Shown: piece by piece, positions 12,176 through 24,755 of the stretch
Position numbering within the stretch: the stretch's first letter is position 1
Layout: every line of letters starts with the position of its first letter
Origin: Hyaloperonospora brassicae
Taxonomy: Eukaryota > Oomycota > Peronosporomycetes > Peronosporales > Peronosporaceae
Assembly (NCBI GenBank): GCA_947650285.1
Contig: CANTFL010001455.1
Coordinates: 1 to 64,000, forward strand
Reading direction: 5' to 3'
Length of the DNA stretch: 64,000 nt
Notes under the pieces: model-generated
Database searches by the model: none
The model's input: the letters and a program-made list of their open reading frames with translations, nothing else
What the model was told of the DNA's origin: nothing
Program-made: the position numbers and the translations under genes

Positions 12176-14795
12176 TCACCGCTTTTCTAAGCTCTGATCA
12201 CCGATAGAAAAACTGTTGAGCAGAAAGTTGCGCCCGTAGGCGTCAGCACTTGATAAAATAGCTCTGTCGTAGCGGGCTGAAGGTAACTCTCGTGAATTGC
12301 CCTTAGTACTGGTGGTTTTTTTTATCTTTAGACGCGCCAGGCCCGCATAGAAAAAACCCTCGATAGCCGCCCAATCGGCCAAATTGGTGGAGGAATAGTA
12401 AGCTTCTTTGTATTTGGCGTTGGTGGCAATCAGCTTGAAGTGTGATCGGATTTTACCCGCCACCCGTGTCACCGAGAATAAGCCCGCTACCAGAGCGGCA
12501 ATCTCTTTATCATAAAGTAGTGCACACAGCAAATGGTGACTAAGCCGGAACGGCCTTCTTGGATCACAGAGTTTCAGCACCAGCGTAGGATTGACCCTCC
12601 AGTTTTGTCCAGTCGTCCATGTTGTGAATGAGGGGCGCCAGCATCGTGTTATCCGGTCGGCGCCTCGCATTGTCGAGCCACGTCAGCACCCATGACTTTA
12701 TTTGCTCGTCCATCGGGTTTTCGCTGTATCGTTGTAACGCATCAACCACGCAGTCGCGCCTGCTCTCCGTCATCCAGTGAATGAAGACCGAGGTGTCAAG
12801 AATTTGAAAGAGCTCCCCAGGAAGTACAAACCGCTTGACCAGCCATATCAGATGATATGGAGCGAGTCGAGAGACCCGCTCCCACTCCAATGTAGAGCTG
12901 TTGGCGTGTGAAAAATATAATGTCTGGAAGTTTGGCCACGACGGCTCCATCAGATCCCACGCATCGGCCCTGTCATCCCGATCAATGCCACGTAGTCTCC
13001 GCCTTGCGTAAGCATTAGCGGAGGCATTTGTTCTCCGCGTCCCCGCTTAAACAGACTTGTGTTGGACCGGTCCGCCTCTTGAGACGTCTGAGGCTCCGTT
13101 TGTTCGGGGGAGGACGTGTAAGCTCGTTTCCGGCACTGAATAGGGGCTCTCTGAAGACGACTCGGCGGTGTTAATGGTTGCCTTACCGAAACCAATTGAC
13201 GCTCCACTGTACCTAGCGCGCCGCTCTTGCTGACTGTGATGATACCGCTACAAGTGGCGGAATAGTGCTCATTCTGTGTAGAGGGGATGCTGCATCTGAA
13301 GTCGGCTCTGGTGTCGGCAAGTCCGCGTCGCCGCACATTGCAAGATCCGCGATATGAATGCTTTCGTTGCCAAGGCGCTTTGAAGCGCTAGACAACTGCA
13401 ATTTAACTTCCATTTCGAAATCAGTAAGGCGACTTGTGTACCCAGAGTTCAGAAAAACTGAGTAATTGCGCGGTTGATACTATAGTACAAGCGGTGGACT
13501 CGATGGTGAGTCTATCTTTCCGGTGACCACTTCATCCATGAAGGCATCCACCGACAGCGAATACTCCGCCCACGTCTCGACCACGCTATGGTGACGTGAG
13601 ACTGCAGTCGGAACGTACTTGACACACCGCCACTCCTGGGACTCGTTATCTGTACGCTGAACCACATAGATGGTCCGTTTCAAAATATTGGATGCCATGC
13701 CTACAGTATCGCTGCCGCCCCATGCGTCTTCAGGTACGCTTTCCGTTCTGATGGACGTACTCATAGCATAATCGTTTAAGCACCACCGAACTTGCGAAGC
13801 CGACTCAGCTCGTGTCATTCCTGACCACCCCCGGCAGACATTAATCAAAAGATTAACTCGGTGGTCGTCGGCTAGCTGACCCACTTGATCTATGAGACCC
13901 GAATTCTTGATCCCGCGTTTTAGGCAGGCCGTGAGGCATTCGAGCGTCCTACCCGGGTCATCTAGATTGGCATCCACTACCGCCTGAGAAATTGCCATGG
14001 CCAGGCAGTTCCCGGATGCGGGGGAAATAGCTGATCTGAGCCTGAGTTGTTGTTCCAGCTCTACCAGTGAAGCCGGGGAGTTGACCGACCGGGCGCCTAT
14101 AGGTAGAGATTCCGTTCGCTGCTTGGTCAGACTCTGGACCAGCCGACTAAAAAAAATTTGCTCGGTACGCTGGCGAGTCAGTAGGACTGGTATTGGTGAA
14201 GTCTGAACGGGTCTTCGCCCCCGGCCGGCTTTTTTCCTGTGGGACCGTTCTGAGGTGGTTGGGACGCGGGGGGATACCGTCCGCGACGGAGCCTCAGTTT
14301 CTGCCAGTCAGAAAATGTTCCTTTACTCCGGACGAAGACTTGTTCAAAGAGCCCGAGTAATTATGCAGCCTCCGCTGCGTGAATAGCCGGAAAGCGCCTC
14401 TTTGCTGCCGGCAAAGCCGCCGTTTGGACCGGCACTGTCTTATAAGCCTCGGCAAATAAGTGTCTGATCGTGGTGCGCCAAGCTTCCACTTGTCCCACGT
14501 TTGGAGACTCGGCCATGTCCTCCACCAGGGCCGCAAACATCTCGGCCGAAGTTACAGTCTTTTGGCTTGGCTGTTGCTCAAGTCTTGTTGGAAGGGAATC
14601 TGATGTCCTTCGGGTCTCTCCGCCGAGTGTGACCCCTTCCGCCCCATCGGTCCCGACTGGACCTGTCGCCGTCGCTTCGGCGCGACCCTCAGGGTCCGTG
14701 TAGTCTGTCTGAATCGGCCCTGGATGGTTAATACTCCCTGAAATCGCCGTGGAACGCCGCTGGATTGCAGACTGGTCCACAGAATCCGGTTCCAT
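12176..14795 (-). pseudogene. LINE ORF1 with an OTU-like cysteine protease block (broken)
   Basis: The likely start is the Met at 14795. The N-terminal 144 codons are Ala/Thr/Pro-rich and look disordered. At 13480-14015 the frame reads SGNCLAMAISQAV, which resembles the OTU catalytic loop DGNCLFRAIS with Cys retained. It is followed by EDAWGGSDTVGMASNILKR.IYVV (the usual WGG..E..ALA....PI.V block) and RHHSVV, a candidate for the catalytic His. The rest (13336 to 12176) reads as a basic, Trp-rich region without a motif I know (WERVSRLAPYHLIWLVKRF). At least four frame changes separate the pieces. OTU-like domains are known in some retroelement ORFs; a role in polyprotein or ubiquitin cleavage here is inference. 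Confidence 0.68.
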
Positions 14796-17700
14796 GCTTC
14801 CGCTATCCGCCCCCGAGTACGTCCCCGAAGATGCCGCTACGCGTGGCGGTATCGCCTCCGTTTCCTGTCCTCCCTCGGAAGGGAGCGGGAGGGGGGGGCG
14901 ACATCGCGCTCTCGTCCAACCTTAAGGTCTTTAAACATGTCCTGTTTATACTCCGCCTTAACCAGGTGGTCTCTGCTCTGCAGATTGGGGAGTTATACGA
15001 CTAGGTGTGGGACCGGCGCTGCTAATATTTTGCTCATTGTATAGAGAGCAAGCGCGATCTGTTCTCGTATCGCTGATTTTATTGTTCGCTTCACTACAGT
15101 CCCTCATTGCGCCGTTAGCCGCCATACAGTATCGATTGGACTGCGCCCTTTTCCTCGTCACTTGATTAGCCCCATCTTTTAACCCTCGCCATGTCTACGC
15201 CGAAGCCTTTTTGCACCTTTCCCCTCCGATTAGGATAAGAATTCTACTGTTCTCGATCCGAGATGTCCCCTATTTATATCGTACATTTTTTTTCCAGCAC
15301 TTGAGAAGTGTCAGCTTAATATGTCTATCGCCCGACAATGATCGGCACGATGACCGCTCTATTAGTTTGCTAGATGAGCTACGAGGAGGTCAGCAAATGT
15401 CACAGATCCTTTACAAAGGATCTGAGGGACGGTAAAGATAGCGGCAATCATCTGGGTCAGGTTAAACACCTTGCGAGACGTCCAATTCTATTTTTGCGGG
15501 TACATTACGCAGCCTTTCGATCGTCGGTTTTCCGCCTATCAGAGCCTCCATGAGCGAGGGAAGCATACTCAGAGATCTTAGGTAAGCAGAAGATTGGCTA
15601 GCTTTGAACCAAAACGTAGATAAAAAGACCAAGCGCTCATTGATATCTTTGTCCGAAGCCACATCCGCTGATCTGAAGAAGAATTTTCGTAACATGTTCA
15701 CTGTTAGCGCTTTCCTGAAATATGTGTATCAAAAGCAAGAAATAACCTCTCTTCCTCAAAAGTATTGTTCGTGGGTCTCGAAGCTACAATCAATCCGGGC
15801 TTTCCGGGACGCCAACGCCGAGAAGTACCAGGATGCCAATGTACGCAATCAGCATAATTTGACGGTCTCGGGACACAGATCGCGTAGTTTTACGCGCTTC
15901 AACTTTAAAAATGCGCTAATATCGCCGATCGCGACACCGAAATATACCAGCTACGAAGTGAGATCGTGGGTCAAGACTCTGAGCGTACGCGTCTTAATCA
16001 TTTGATACAAAACCGGGAATTTGATCGCGCTCTCGCTGTCGCTGACCATGATCATGAATTCGCCGTCTCTGACCGCGAATAGCTTTTGTTTACCAGCTAG
16101 CTTTCGGCAATTTGCTTACTCCATCTTCACCTGCAGTATGTTTGGAAAGCAAACGACCCCGGAAGTGCAGTAACTCTGCTCCCCTCTTTTAAGCGCTCTA
16201 TTGCCTCTAAAGCATCTTCCCATCTCAATTTATCTTCCCAATTGACCCGGAGAGATCTCGACGCGATCTGGCAACTTATAATCATCTTCCAACTTTATGC
16301 AGTTCCGCCCTGGTCACGAGGTCAGCCAATTAATCGCAGGCGGATAAATTCAAAGCGATTGCCAAGATCCCGCTGTCGGTCAGGCCAGCTTCGCCATATA
16401 GGCCTACATAGGCACTATATTACGCGATCAGCTCTGCCACACCATCAGCTACGTCGAAGCGAGCGGATCTACCTACACGAACGACTAATGGAAACCATTT
16501 GGCTACCTTTAAGCTGTCGTCTGGGGCAGATTTTAAGGATTTCATAAACATTATTCAGCTCAGGATGCTCCAATTTTATCCAGAAAGAAGTTGCCAGGAT
16601 CGGTGAGATGTAAGGCAAATCAGGAAATTTTGATTTCACGTCTTCGACAATGAGCGATTCGTCCAGGTCATGTGAAACTGATAATCACGCATCGCTTTAA
16701 ATATACGATCCGATTTTAGTCGGCGCGATTGGTCCGCAAGTTGGCGAACTAGACTCAATTCACCCTCATCAACAATCACCATCGAAGATTCCAGATCCAA
16801 CTAGCGATTCCCCTCTCAGACTCCTTCAAGTGCTTTAGAGAAGTCAGCTGAAATCCAAGGTCGGTCTCCTGGAATAGCTATCGAGCGACTCGTCTGGCAG
16901 CCTCAGTATGTCCAATGATGATTGCAAGGACATTAACAATCTGTAAAATATCAGCCAATTTACGCGTTGACAGCCACTCGTGTACCGCGCGATCAGTAGA
17001 TTCCGGGGTACATTTATGACGTTTCCCGATCGTCCTTTAAAGTGAATCTATGTTCATCAAGACAAATTACCTATACTAGTGTCTCTGAGCTTTATGTAGA
17101 ATTCACGTATAAATATTTAGTTACGCCAAAGACTTTTTTTCCAGCATACGATCTTCCGAAGTCTCTTTCACTCCGGGCTGATCGCTACCCTTCCCAGTTA
17201 GTTTTTCTTAACGCATATCAATTCACTATATCGACAAGAACCATAAAAAAATTTATAAGACCGATCGAGTCTGTCTCTTTTAGAAAGACCGGAACGTTCA
17301 AGGCTATATTAAACGTACACCACTTATATTAGATTCGTCGTCGACAGGCGCTGTGAAAGTTGACCTATGTTTATCCCATTTTTATTCATCGACGTCAGGC
17401 GGATCCGGAGCTGGCCAAAATCGTAAAATGCATCACCAACGCCGGTCGCGATCTGGGCCTCGATGAGAGTACGTCTCCACCTTTATCCGCTAAGGAATGA
17501 TCGAATGACATTGCAGCATGGACATACCTATGAACCACTTAGATCCACATCTCCCCGCCCCGTCTAAATAACCGTTGTGGTACCCTGGGCTGGGATGCAC
17601 ACAAACGGACATTTTAACCTTTTTTTATGCCTTGTATCTGACATATAGTAAAATCGTGGCTTACCCAGTATCGGCAGGCGATCGTATTATATTCTGGCTA

Positions 17701-18328
17701 CTAGATCATTAGCATCTTTAAAAATTCTCTGTGAGACCTCCAGACTTGTCATTTTCTTCGCGCAATATCGACCTTTAGTTTCACTTCAGCCTCATTTGTT
17801 GTCTTTAGACTTTATTCATTTTCGTATGAGCTTTATATATCCTCGATCAGATCACCTACAGACCCCGATCACCCGCGATTCAAGCTCCACCGCTTAAGAT
17901 AACCAGCAATTATAAGTGCCTTCTGCCTTTGATTCCCGCAATCGGGTCTGTAAATTTCGAATTGCCATACCCACGGCTTATACCGTCGTTCCATTAGCTC
18001 ATACAACCTCCCTAGATGTGATTCTCGACCTAATGGCCCAACTATCGCTAACTCGCATCTCCCTCTTCGTCCGACTACACCACTTCATACCGATTATTCT
18101 TCAGGCAATCGCTGTATAACTCTTGTATCAAAGCGCCTTAGTATAAGTCAGCTTCGTCCACCCACGACCATTCACTACCTATTTTCAAAATGGATTCAGA
18201 ATGAATATTCCCCCTGCCATTACAAGTCATTTTCTCTGATCGCACGCCCGTTGTTTTTTCAACTTTGAACTCGCCTTCTAACACATTGCCCACTTAACTG
18301 TCTTCTGCTAAGATAAATTAGTCAAAAT
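14796..18328. other. Pyrimidine-rich, unrecognised stretch (probable retroelement remains)
   Basis: 14796-15180 is probably the LINE 5' UTR and is GC-rich, with a GGGAGGGGGGGG run near 14890. From 15.2 kb the plus strand is C/T-rich, like the gypsy remains that follow, which suggests more minus-strand element sequence. Two short coding-like patches were noticed (minus strand 16.2-16.55 kb; plus strand 17.39-17.50 kb), but neither shows a named domain. The plus-strand frame at 15604-16005 (133 codons) has no recognisable motif. Confidence 0.45.
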
Positions 18329-18529
18329 CTAATGATTACGCAATCGTTTACTTTCAGTCGTGTTCTCAGTCGATCCTGAACCATCCAAATCAATTTTTAG
18401 CTTCGACACATGCACCGCTCGTGATACTCGGTAGCGTGTACCTGCTATTTCTATTCTCGCAGCGCGATCTCCGCTCTTGTCGATCACTAAAATAATTTGT
18501 ACCGCATATGCGCCAACTTGCGAGCGCAT
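18329..18529 (-). pseudogene. Ty3/gypsy integrase C-terminal remnant
   Basis: A 66-codon frame contains DRAARIEIAGTRYRVSRAVHVSKLKI, the end of gypsy integrases (usual form RLEIAGTEYR.FPVVHVSKLK). The central DDE core expected at 18.8-19.8 kb could not be read through its stops. Confidence 0.72.
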
Positions 18530-20509
18530 CCTCCTCCACGCATTCTATAAATAATTAGACCTACGAGCACTACTCATACCCAGCAGGTCGCGCTCCTGAT
18601 TAAATTTATCAGCACGAACTTAGGTTGTATCCTTCAGTCGATTGTTTACCACAGCTCTCGCCCGTTTGTATTGGCTTTTTCTGACTTTCCGCCATATTGT
18701 AGGTTTCGATCTCGCGATGCGGTGCTTCCTTGATTTAGTGTGAGACCCAATGTTGACGGGAGTCGGAACCGTGAATCATATAAATGTATTTTCCAGGTAG
18801 ACACGATCATGTGCAAATTCAATAGCATATGTTAATCGTTGGGCATATTTATCCCTATCACTCTATTTTCCTTTTGACAATTCCCGCTTGATTGCTCTTG
18901 TCAACGTTTAAACCATGCGCTCCGCCGTGCCATTCACTTGGGGTCAATACGCCATAGCAGCGCGATTTTTTTTCTATCTTAAAATCCAATCAAACGTAAA
19001 AAATCACAGACATACATCCTAGCTCTCGATTCTGACGGTTTGCTTTCCTAATAACAAATTTTCTGAACACACATTTTTCTTCGTTATCTACGTGTGTTTG
19101 CGATGTCTGTAAACACTCGTCTTATCGGTCACATATCCAGAGAAATGATCGCCCAGATCAACAGCTTCGTGCTCTCGTTAAACGATCGCGAAAAATAGGA
19201 TATGATCCATCGCCAGAATAGGGAATGGCTATGTTGCTTGTATCTTTTCATCGGGCCTCTACGATCGCAAGGGTATCATTTGACGGTTTCACATTCCCCA
19301 CAACCTCTCAAATTACGTTGCGGAGTTCGATACAGACCTTTCATGTAAAACTTCGCTCTGATCTGCTAATAATATTAATGTATCCCCTGTTGGGCGACCT
19401 CCACGCTGACGTGATAGTGAGGTTAAATCTATATTCAATAATTTCGGGATCACCAATTCAACCAGCTCAATGAGACTTTCTAACTTTGTTGCTGATCTGG
19501 GACAAAAGAGTAAATTCCATGCTGATTGACTTCATAGTCCGATGCGACCATGGCAAAAAATTCCGCATCCGCTGATGTAATCGTGCATACGACTCCAGCT
19601 AGATAGATCTTCATATGAGAGATTCGACACTCGTCATCTTACGCTTGTTTAATGCGCTCGATTTGTATTTGATGTACGATCTCCTCTTTGACAATTTGTG
19701 GTGAATGACTCCTTCGCGCGGCAGCTCATCAGATTGCGTCTACTCGCACAATCTAATTCGTCTTGCCTAATATAAATACCTCTTCCAGACGATTCCGGGT
19801 CACCAGATCTTAACGATTTGGTCACCAATCACCATTCAACCCTTCTCTTTTTGCACCCCCTTACTTGCCAATCAGTCTACGCTCGAGTTCCAATCGCGTT
19901 TTCCATGCAAAAACATGCCTAGGCCAAAGTCATAGTTTCTACATCGCCTTATGTCTCAGCATTTGTATACCTGTTAGCTTTCAATCGACCTCCTCACGCA
20001 TTTTTCGGATACATAAATTATAACCCTTAAATATGTTCACACGTTTCCTAATATGGTCATTCAACAAATCAAAGGTTCGAAGCAGACCTTTATCCTCTTC
20101 CGCGTTGACTGTTATATCAGAAAAAAACTCAGACTTAGCAACCACAACACTCTAATTTGTCAGTATATATACCTTAGTACTACATGCTCCTCCCTTTCTC
20201 TTTGTTCTAGCAGAATAGTCAAAACTAGCTACTCGCAGCTTTCCTCGTCTTCGAGTATAGGTGGACGAAGGCTTATGCTTTATCGTGGTTGTTTTCTCGA
20301 AGCAATCGCGATCAACATCTCATGCACTCCTTGCCGAGGAATATATTCGCTGCCAGAGTACTTACTATCTCATCTTCACCCTTCTCACATTGACGGATCT
20401 AAGAAACTCAGTTCAATGTCACTGCTACTTATCTTTTCAATTTCCTGTTATGACCGGAAGATTAGAGCACCAAACAATTGGCTGTATAAAGAGTCAAATT
20501 AGGTGATCT

Positions 20510-20973
20510 CACGAGAGACCAGCATGAACTGGCATATGTCCAGCATATCTAAAAATGCTAGTCTTTCCTTCACCATTATGATATAGTCAACCTTGTTTAG
20601 TTTCAGCGTTCGGTCTACTGGTGACCGGCTAGTATACCCTCTCATTTTTCTGCAGCAATGCATCCGACACGGCTTACTTGCTGTCGTAAACCCAAATTAC
20701 CAACGGTCGGTCCATATCAATGTGTATTTAAATAAGTAAAGTTGCTATATTCTTTTTAAAAAAAGTATATACGATCATCGCTTTCTCCCAGCGACTTCTA
20801 CCCTTTGGGTCCTGATCTCCCCAAGATACTGGGTACAGATCAGGATCGATTTCATTGGTATTACGGCCAATTATGTCTCGTCCAGCAAACTCTATTGATC
20901 TTGGGTGGTTATACTTTTGGCGGATATGGTAAGAATCAAATTCTCGTTGTATGTACATCACTGTGGAGCACAC
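20510..20973 (-). pseudogene. Ty3/gypsy RT-RNase H linker and RNase H remnant
   Basis: SRWEKAMIVYTFFKKNIAT (20728-20973) matches the conserved segment before gypsy RNase H. Further down, in another frame, WVYDSKQAVSDALLQKNERVY (about 20630-20700) corresponds to the first RNase H strand and the following QEH.G.Y..V segment. A stop after VY and later frame changes break it. This confirms the orientation of the element. Confidence 0.75.
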
Positions 20974-21229
20974 CGAAAGTCTTTGGTATATCCTCTGTTA
21001 TAGTTGAGGCTCCTCCAAAAGTATTATATCGATTGTAGCGTACAAGGAAATAGTAAATTTACCAAAAATCATAGAATATTTAGGTTTGCCTCCGATTCGA
21101 CGAGTAATACTTTATGATTTACGTAGTCTAACTTGCGCCGTCCCCAGAAATCTTGGCCAATCTGATTGATAAGTTCCACCGATTACATACGTTCAGCGAT
21201 TGTTTCAATTTATGGTAGAGACATTCCTA

Positions 21230-21803
21230 CGACTTAATTGGTATCAATTTATCGTCGATATATATAGTCTTCGACCAAGGATAGAAGCCTTTATGATAGA
21301 ATCCAATTTCCTGTTCGTAAACACATCGATATGATCTGATAATCCCGATTCAATAAAATTGAAAGTGCACCATCTTCAAATATTCGTACAGCGCGTTGTC
21401 GATGAGAAGTTGGTAGACCTGCGGCGCATTTTTTAGCCAAACGGCATTATCGGCCATTTAAATAAGCTAGAGGGTTTGATAAAAGCAGCATATCTCTTGC
21501 TTACTCCGTCATCTCCACTACTTTAAACTCACTTGCCATGTCCAAGTAAAAGTACCAAATTGCTTAATTCTTAATCTGCAGCAAGTCGCTGATCAAAAGC
21601 ATTTGATAAGTTATCAGTCATGTCAAATAATTCACTCTTCTATCGTCGAAACACAATCTAATGTCCTCTCTATACTTCGTAATGATCACCATTAGCGATA
21701 CTTGGGTGCTGCTAGTCTTCCCTTTGTGCAATTCAGTTAGCATCTCCGACATCAATATCACTGACTGCAGTACTGCTCCACGTTGTCCCAGGAGGCAGGG
21801 CAT
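21230..21803 (-). pseudogene. Ty3/gypsy reverse transcriptase remnant
   Basis: The frame 21803-21618 ends with EDIRLCFDDRRVN, the classic DIRLCIDYRRVN entry of gypsy RT. MPFG is encoded at 21436-21447, then a single-base loss shifts the frame and the match resumes as KNAPQVYQLLIDNALY. The catalytic motif YIDD is encoded at about 21251-21262, preceded by ILGRRL, but a 1-2 base change puts it out of the preceding frame. The catalytic aspartates are therefore still spelled in the DNA, though the reading frame is lost. Confidence 0.82.
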
Positions 21804-24180
21804 TACCTTTGCCTACTTTTAAATTACGGTTTGACCCATATCAAAGGCCGATCGCCTAGTGATCACTCCACAGCGGTTCCCTTGGGTCGCCAACCGTATG
21901 GCCTTCTAGAGATATATCGGCTGTAGGTGTAACTACTTTGAGTAGTTTTGCCATATGTGTATCGACATACGCGGCGTACGTCAACACGATATACGGTTCT
22001 GGTCCCCCCTTTCCTCCCTATCGCCTAAATGGTATCCCATTTCATCAGTCAATATTTAATTTACTGTAAAATCCAAAATCGCATCGCACCTCCATCTGTT
22101 TGGCAGCTGATCTTTCATTGCAGCTAATGGTAACGCCTTGACCAATATATTTACCGTCACCGTCTTCAATTCAGGATTATATTTTCTCATGCCGATATCG
22201 CGACTAATCGACACTTTGTACCTTTGGGGTAGTAGAGATCGACGAAGAGACTTTAATTGGTAGATGTACGTCCTAATCATGGAGAACCCACCACTCTTCT
22301 CCGCCCCTCGCGGTTTTCTTGGAGTGATGTCTGGACTGATTTTACTCTTCACCATTCATGGTCTGGATCGCTAGCATTAAAATATCTTTTAGCGTCTATT
22401 CATTTGTATTGTTCGTCACAAGTACATTCATCGATCGTGGTTCGACCTTTATGGTGAGACGCCGCTCTCACATTTTCCTCATCTTGCTTCAAATTCTCTT
22501 CATTCACGTTTCGAGTAGGTTGTATATCGCCATCACTACGATCCTTCGTTTTTTTTTACCTTTAATTTTGTCTTTTTAATATCTTGATCGGCGTAGCATA
22601 TGATCGCTGCACGGCCAATAATCCTATATTTTGTTCTAGCGATACTTCTTTCCAATGTGCTGTATCTTGGACCTCTAGCGTTCTATATTCGTTATAACCT
22701 CGCGATCCCATATACACGTATCCTCGCTATCGGGTTATCATGTCCGCTATCAACCACATTTTCAGCGGGGATCCCCAGCGCAAAATCATCTAGTGATCCC
22801 CTAAGTTGGTAAGCGCTAAATGTTGATTTTTGCTCGGCTTATTAGTCCTATTTTTCAACCAACTCACATCCGATCATACCCAAAGTTCAGCTCTTGCTTT
22901 TTAAGGTTTCCCGTATCGAATTCCTGATCTTTTTTTAAAGCTTGATTATTAAAATTTATTATATATGTCCAGTACTTCGTAAAAAGTCGTCGACCTCGTC
23001 AACCTAACTTCAAGTCGCACGCAGATTATCATACAAAATTAGACAAATTGAACGTACATAGATGCGGAGGTGCAAGAGTCCCAAAAACATTTCTTTGGTT
23101 TCGCGATTGCGGGCTATCTGCGGAGCTGAAACGGAATCCATATCCCCAAAGCAATATATGATGTCTTGATGGTACAGTTTAAAGAATGGGAAGTCGATCA
23201 CTTCTTTTACCAAATCACGGTCGGTCTTAGACGATGACACCACGCAGACTCAGAAAGCGGAACAGTCTGTCGCGAACGAGAACGCGGAATGTCGTTGTCG
23301 GTCAAAGGGTAGCAATGAGCAGAGATCAAAGACCAATTTGCTATAGGGATTGAACTTGAATTCTCGTCGATCTTATCGTTCCGGGCGACCATGGCGGTGT
23401 CCACTAAGTGATCACACTCGCCCAACACCAACGTCGGAGTGTCCGAACAAACAGGGATTGAGTTAAATTAAGAGGACGACCACCACAATAGGTGTATTCA
23501 GCTATAACCCGGGGACTTTTGATCTCATACTGGATCGATGTTTGGGATCCGACGTGGCACGATCCGTCATTATAAAAATTCGAATTGGAAAAAGAAAGTA
23601 AAAAACCGTTAAGATGCACATGTTGCACAGCTATATCGACGCCTTTTATAGACTAATTATGCACGGGACGAGTGAAGAAAATCAGTTACGAGATTATATT
23701 ATTATGCGGAGCGCAGGAGCCACAGATCGCCGGCGTCAGTTAATTCGAAAAAAATTCTGATTAAAAGAATACGAGCTTAGGCGGTTGGCTCACGATCGTG
23801 TACTCAAACGTAACAGATCTTAGGACTGTTTATGTCAATGGTTGGATGTATGGTGACGCTGAGATGGATACGTGGTCTAAAGTTTTTATTTTTTATTTTA
23901 AAGATAGGAGGATCACTCAAGGCTCACGACCTCGATCCGATCTCGCGATTTCTGGCCGAGATAGAGATCCTTATTCGATCTCACGATCCTAGAGTCAGTT
24001 GCAACACAAGTCGGGTGTAGGTCACGCCAAGGTTCCATAGAGAGTGCACTTGGTTAAAGCCACATTGGTACAAAGGGGTGAATTATCGATAGAGAGAAAC
24101 GCGTGGCTTCAAAAATCGTGATACAGACAGGGCAAGCGATGTGTTAGTTTTTGGTTTGATTGGTTAACATTAAACAGATG
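21804..24180. other. Probable 5' part (gag/protease) of the minus-strand gypsy, unreadable
   Basis: This stretch lies upstream of the RT on the minus strand and shares its C/T skew. Minus-strand frames of 66-99 codons (22056-22355, 23010-23243, 23207-23431, 23404-23628) follow one another as decayed coding sequence would, but I see no zinc knuckle or aspartic-protease motif. Confidence 0.4.
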
Positions 24181-24755
24181 TTAATTTGCCTCTAAGTGTA
24201 CATGTCGACTTCTCTTTCGGGTTGGCGTGTTTGGCCACCCAACGTCGCAGACTACGCTACATTTGCGCAAAAGTCGCGCCTGAATTGTTTGGCAGGGTGC
24301 GTTTATCGAATTTTACCCCCTAAATCCGCGACTAAACCCAAGTAATATCATGTAGTTGAAGGCTTAATGATCGCGATACGGCTCAAGTGGTCAGAAGGCT
24401 CGCGAATTGAGGTCTATACTTTGGATTAAGCGGTCTGTTACCGATTAGGATGACTCAAATCGAGTGCCCTACGAGTTTACAAGTGATTATGTGACGAGTT
24501 CCACGAGATCACGCCAAGCTTACATCACGGTGTGAATATTTCTTAACAATCATCGACCCTCTGCCCAATCGCGACCACGGTCATTTTATCATCGACACGA
24601 TTCCACCTGGAGACTGCAAAAAGTCTTACAGACGGGTACAGAAGATGCGGAAGGCTATCAAGAATACGAAAAGAGAGTATCCTATCCGGCAGTCGGTCGT
24701 CCGGGCGCCAGTGGAGAGTCCAGCTAACAAGAATTTGTGATCATCACTCCACTAC
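24181..24755 (-). repeat. Inverted duplicate, right arm
   Basis: Reverse-complement partner of 6622-7190. A plus-strand frame of 81 codons (24495-24740) reads IIDPLPNRDHGHFIIDTIPP and then a Lys/Arg-rich stretch; the left arm keeps most of it but stops earlier (TAG in place of AAC AAG). The product is unrecognised. Weaker similarity seems to continue to about 24105. Confidence 0.88.

Larger units (their letters stand above)
7871..14795 (-). mobile_element. Non-LTR retrotransposon (LINE, APE-type endonuclease), inactivated
   Basis: About 6.9 kb on the minus strand with LINE order: ORF1 (14795 to 12176), then ORF2 with apurinic-type endonuclease, reverse transcriptase and a C-terminal cysteine/histidine region (about 12165 to 7871). 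ORF1 and ORF2 are separated by only about 10 bp. The layout and the EN-RT-zinc order fit the L1/Tx1-like group. Frameshifts and in-frame stops occur throughout, so it is a dead copy, but it is close to full length. It lies between the two inverted arms at 6.6 and 24.2 kb. Confidence 0.88.
18329..21803 (-). mobile_element. Ty3/gypsy LTR retrotransposon pol, decayed, minus strand
   Basis: Pol landmarks appear in the right order on the minus strand: RT start (21690), MPFG block (21440), YIDD (21255), RT/RNase H linker (20900), RNase H (20.7 kb) and the integrase C-terminal end (18.4 kb). The 3.4-kb span suits a gypsy RT-RH-IN segment. Stops and single-base indels occur every 50-100 bp. Gag/protease would lie between 21.8 and 24 kb but cannot be recognised, and I found no LTR pair. 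The family resembles oomycete gypsy elements (LGRRxYIDD, RWEKAMI, HVSKLK). Confidence 0.82.

Noticed and set aside
15604..16005. 133-codon plus-strand frame as a secreted RXLR-type effector
   Set aside because: No signal peptide at the start and no RXLR/EER arrangement; it lies in skewed, decayed repeat DNA.
20053..20502. 149-codon plus-strand frame
   Set aside because: It lies opposite the decayed gypsy RNase H/integrase region and has no motif; probably an antisense shadow.
6622..24755. The two ~570-bp copies as LTRs of one element
   Set aside because: They are inverted relative to each other, while LTRs of one element are direct repeats, and they do not sit at the ends of the gypsy pol in a consistent way.
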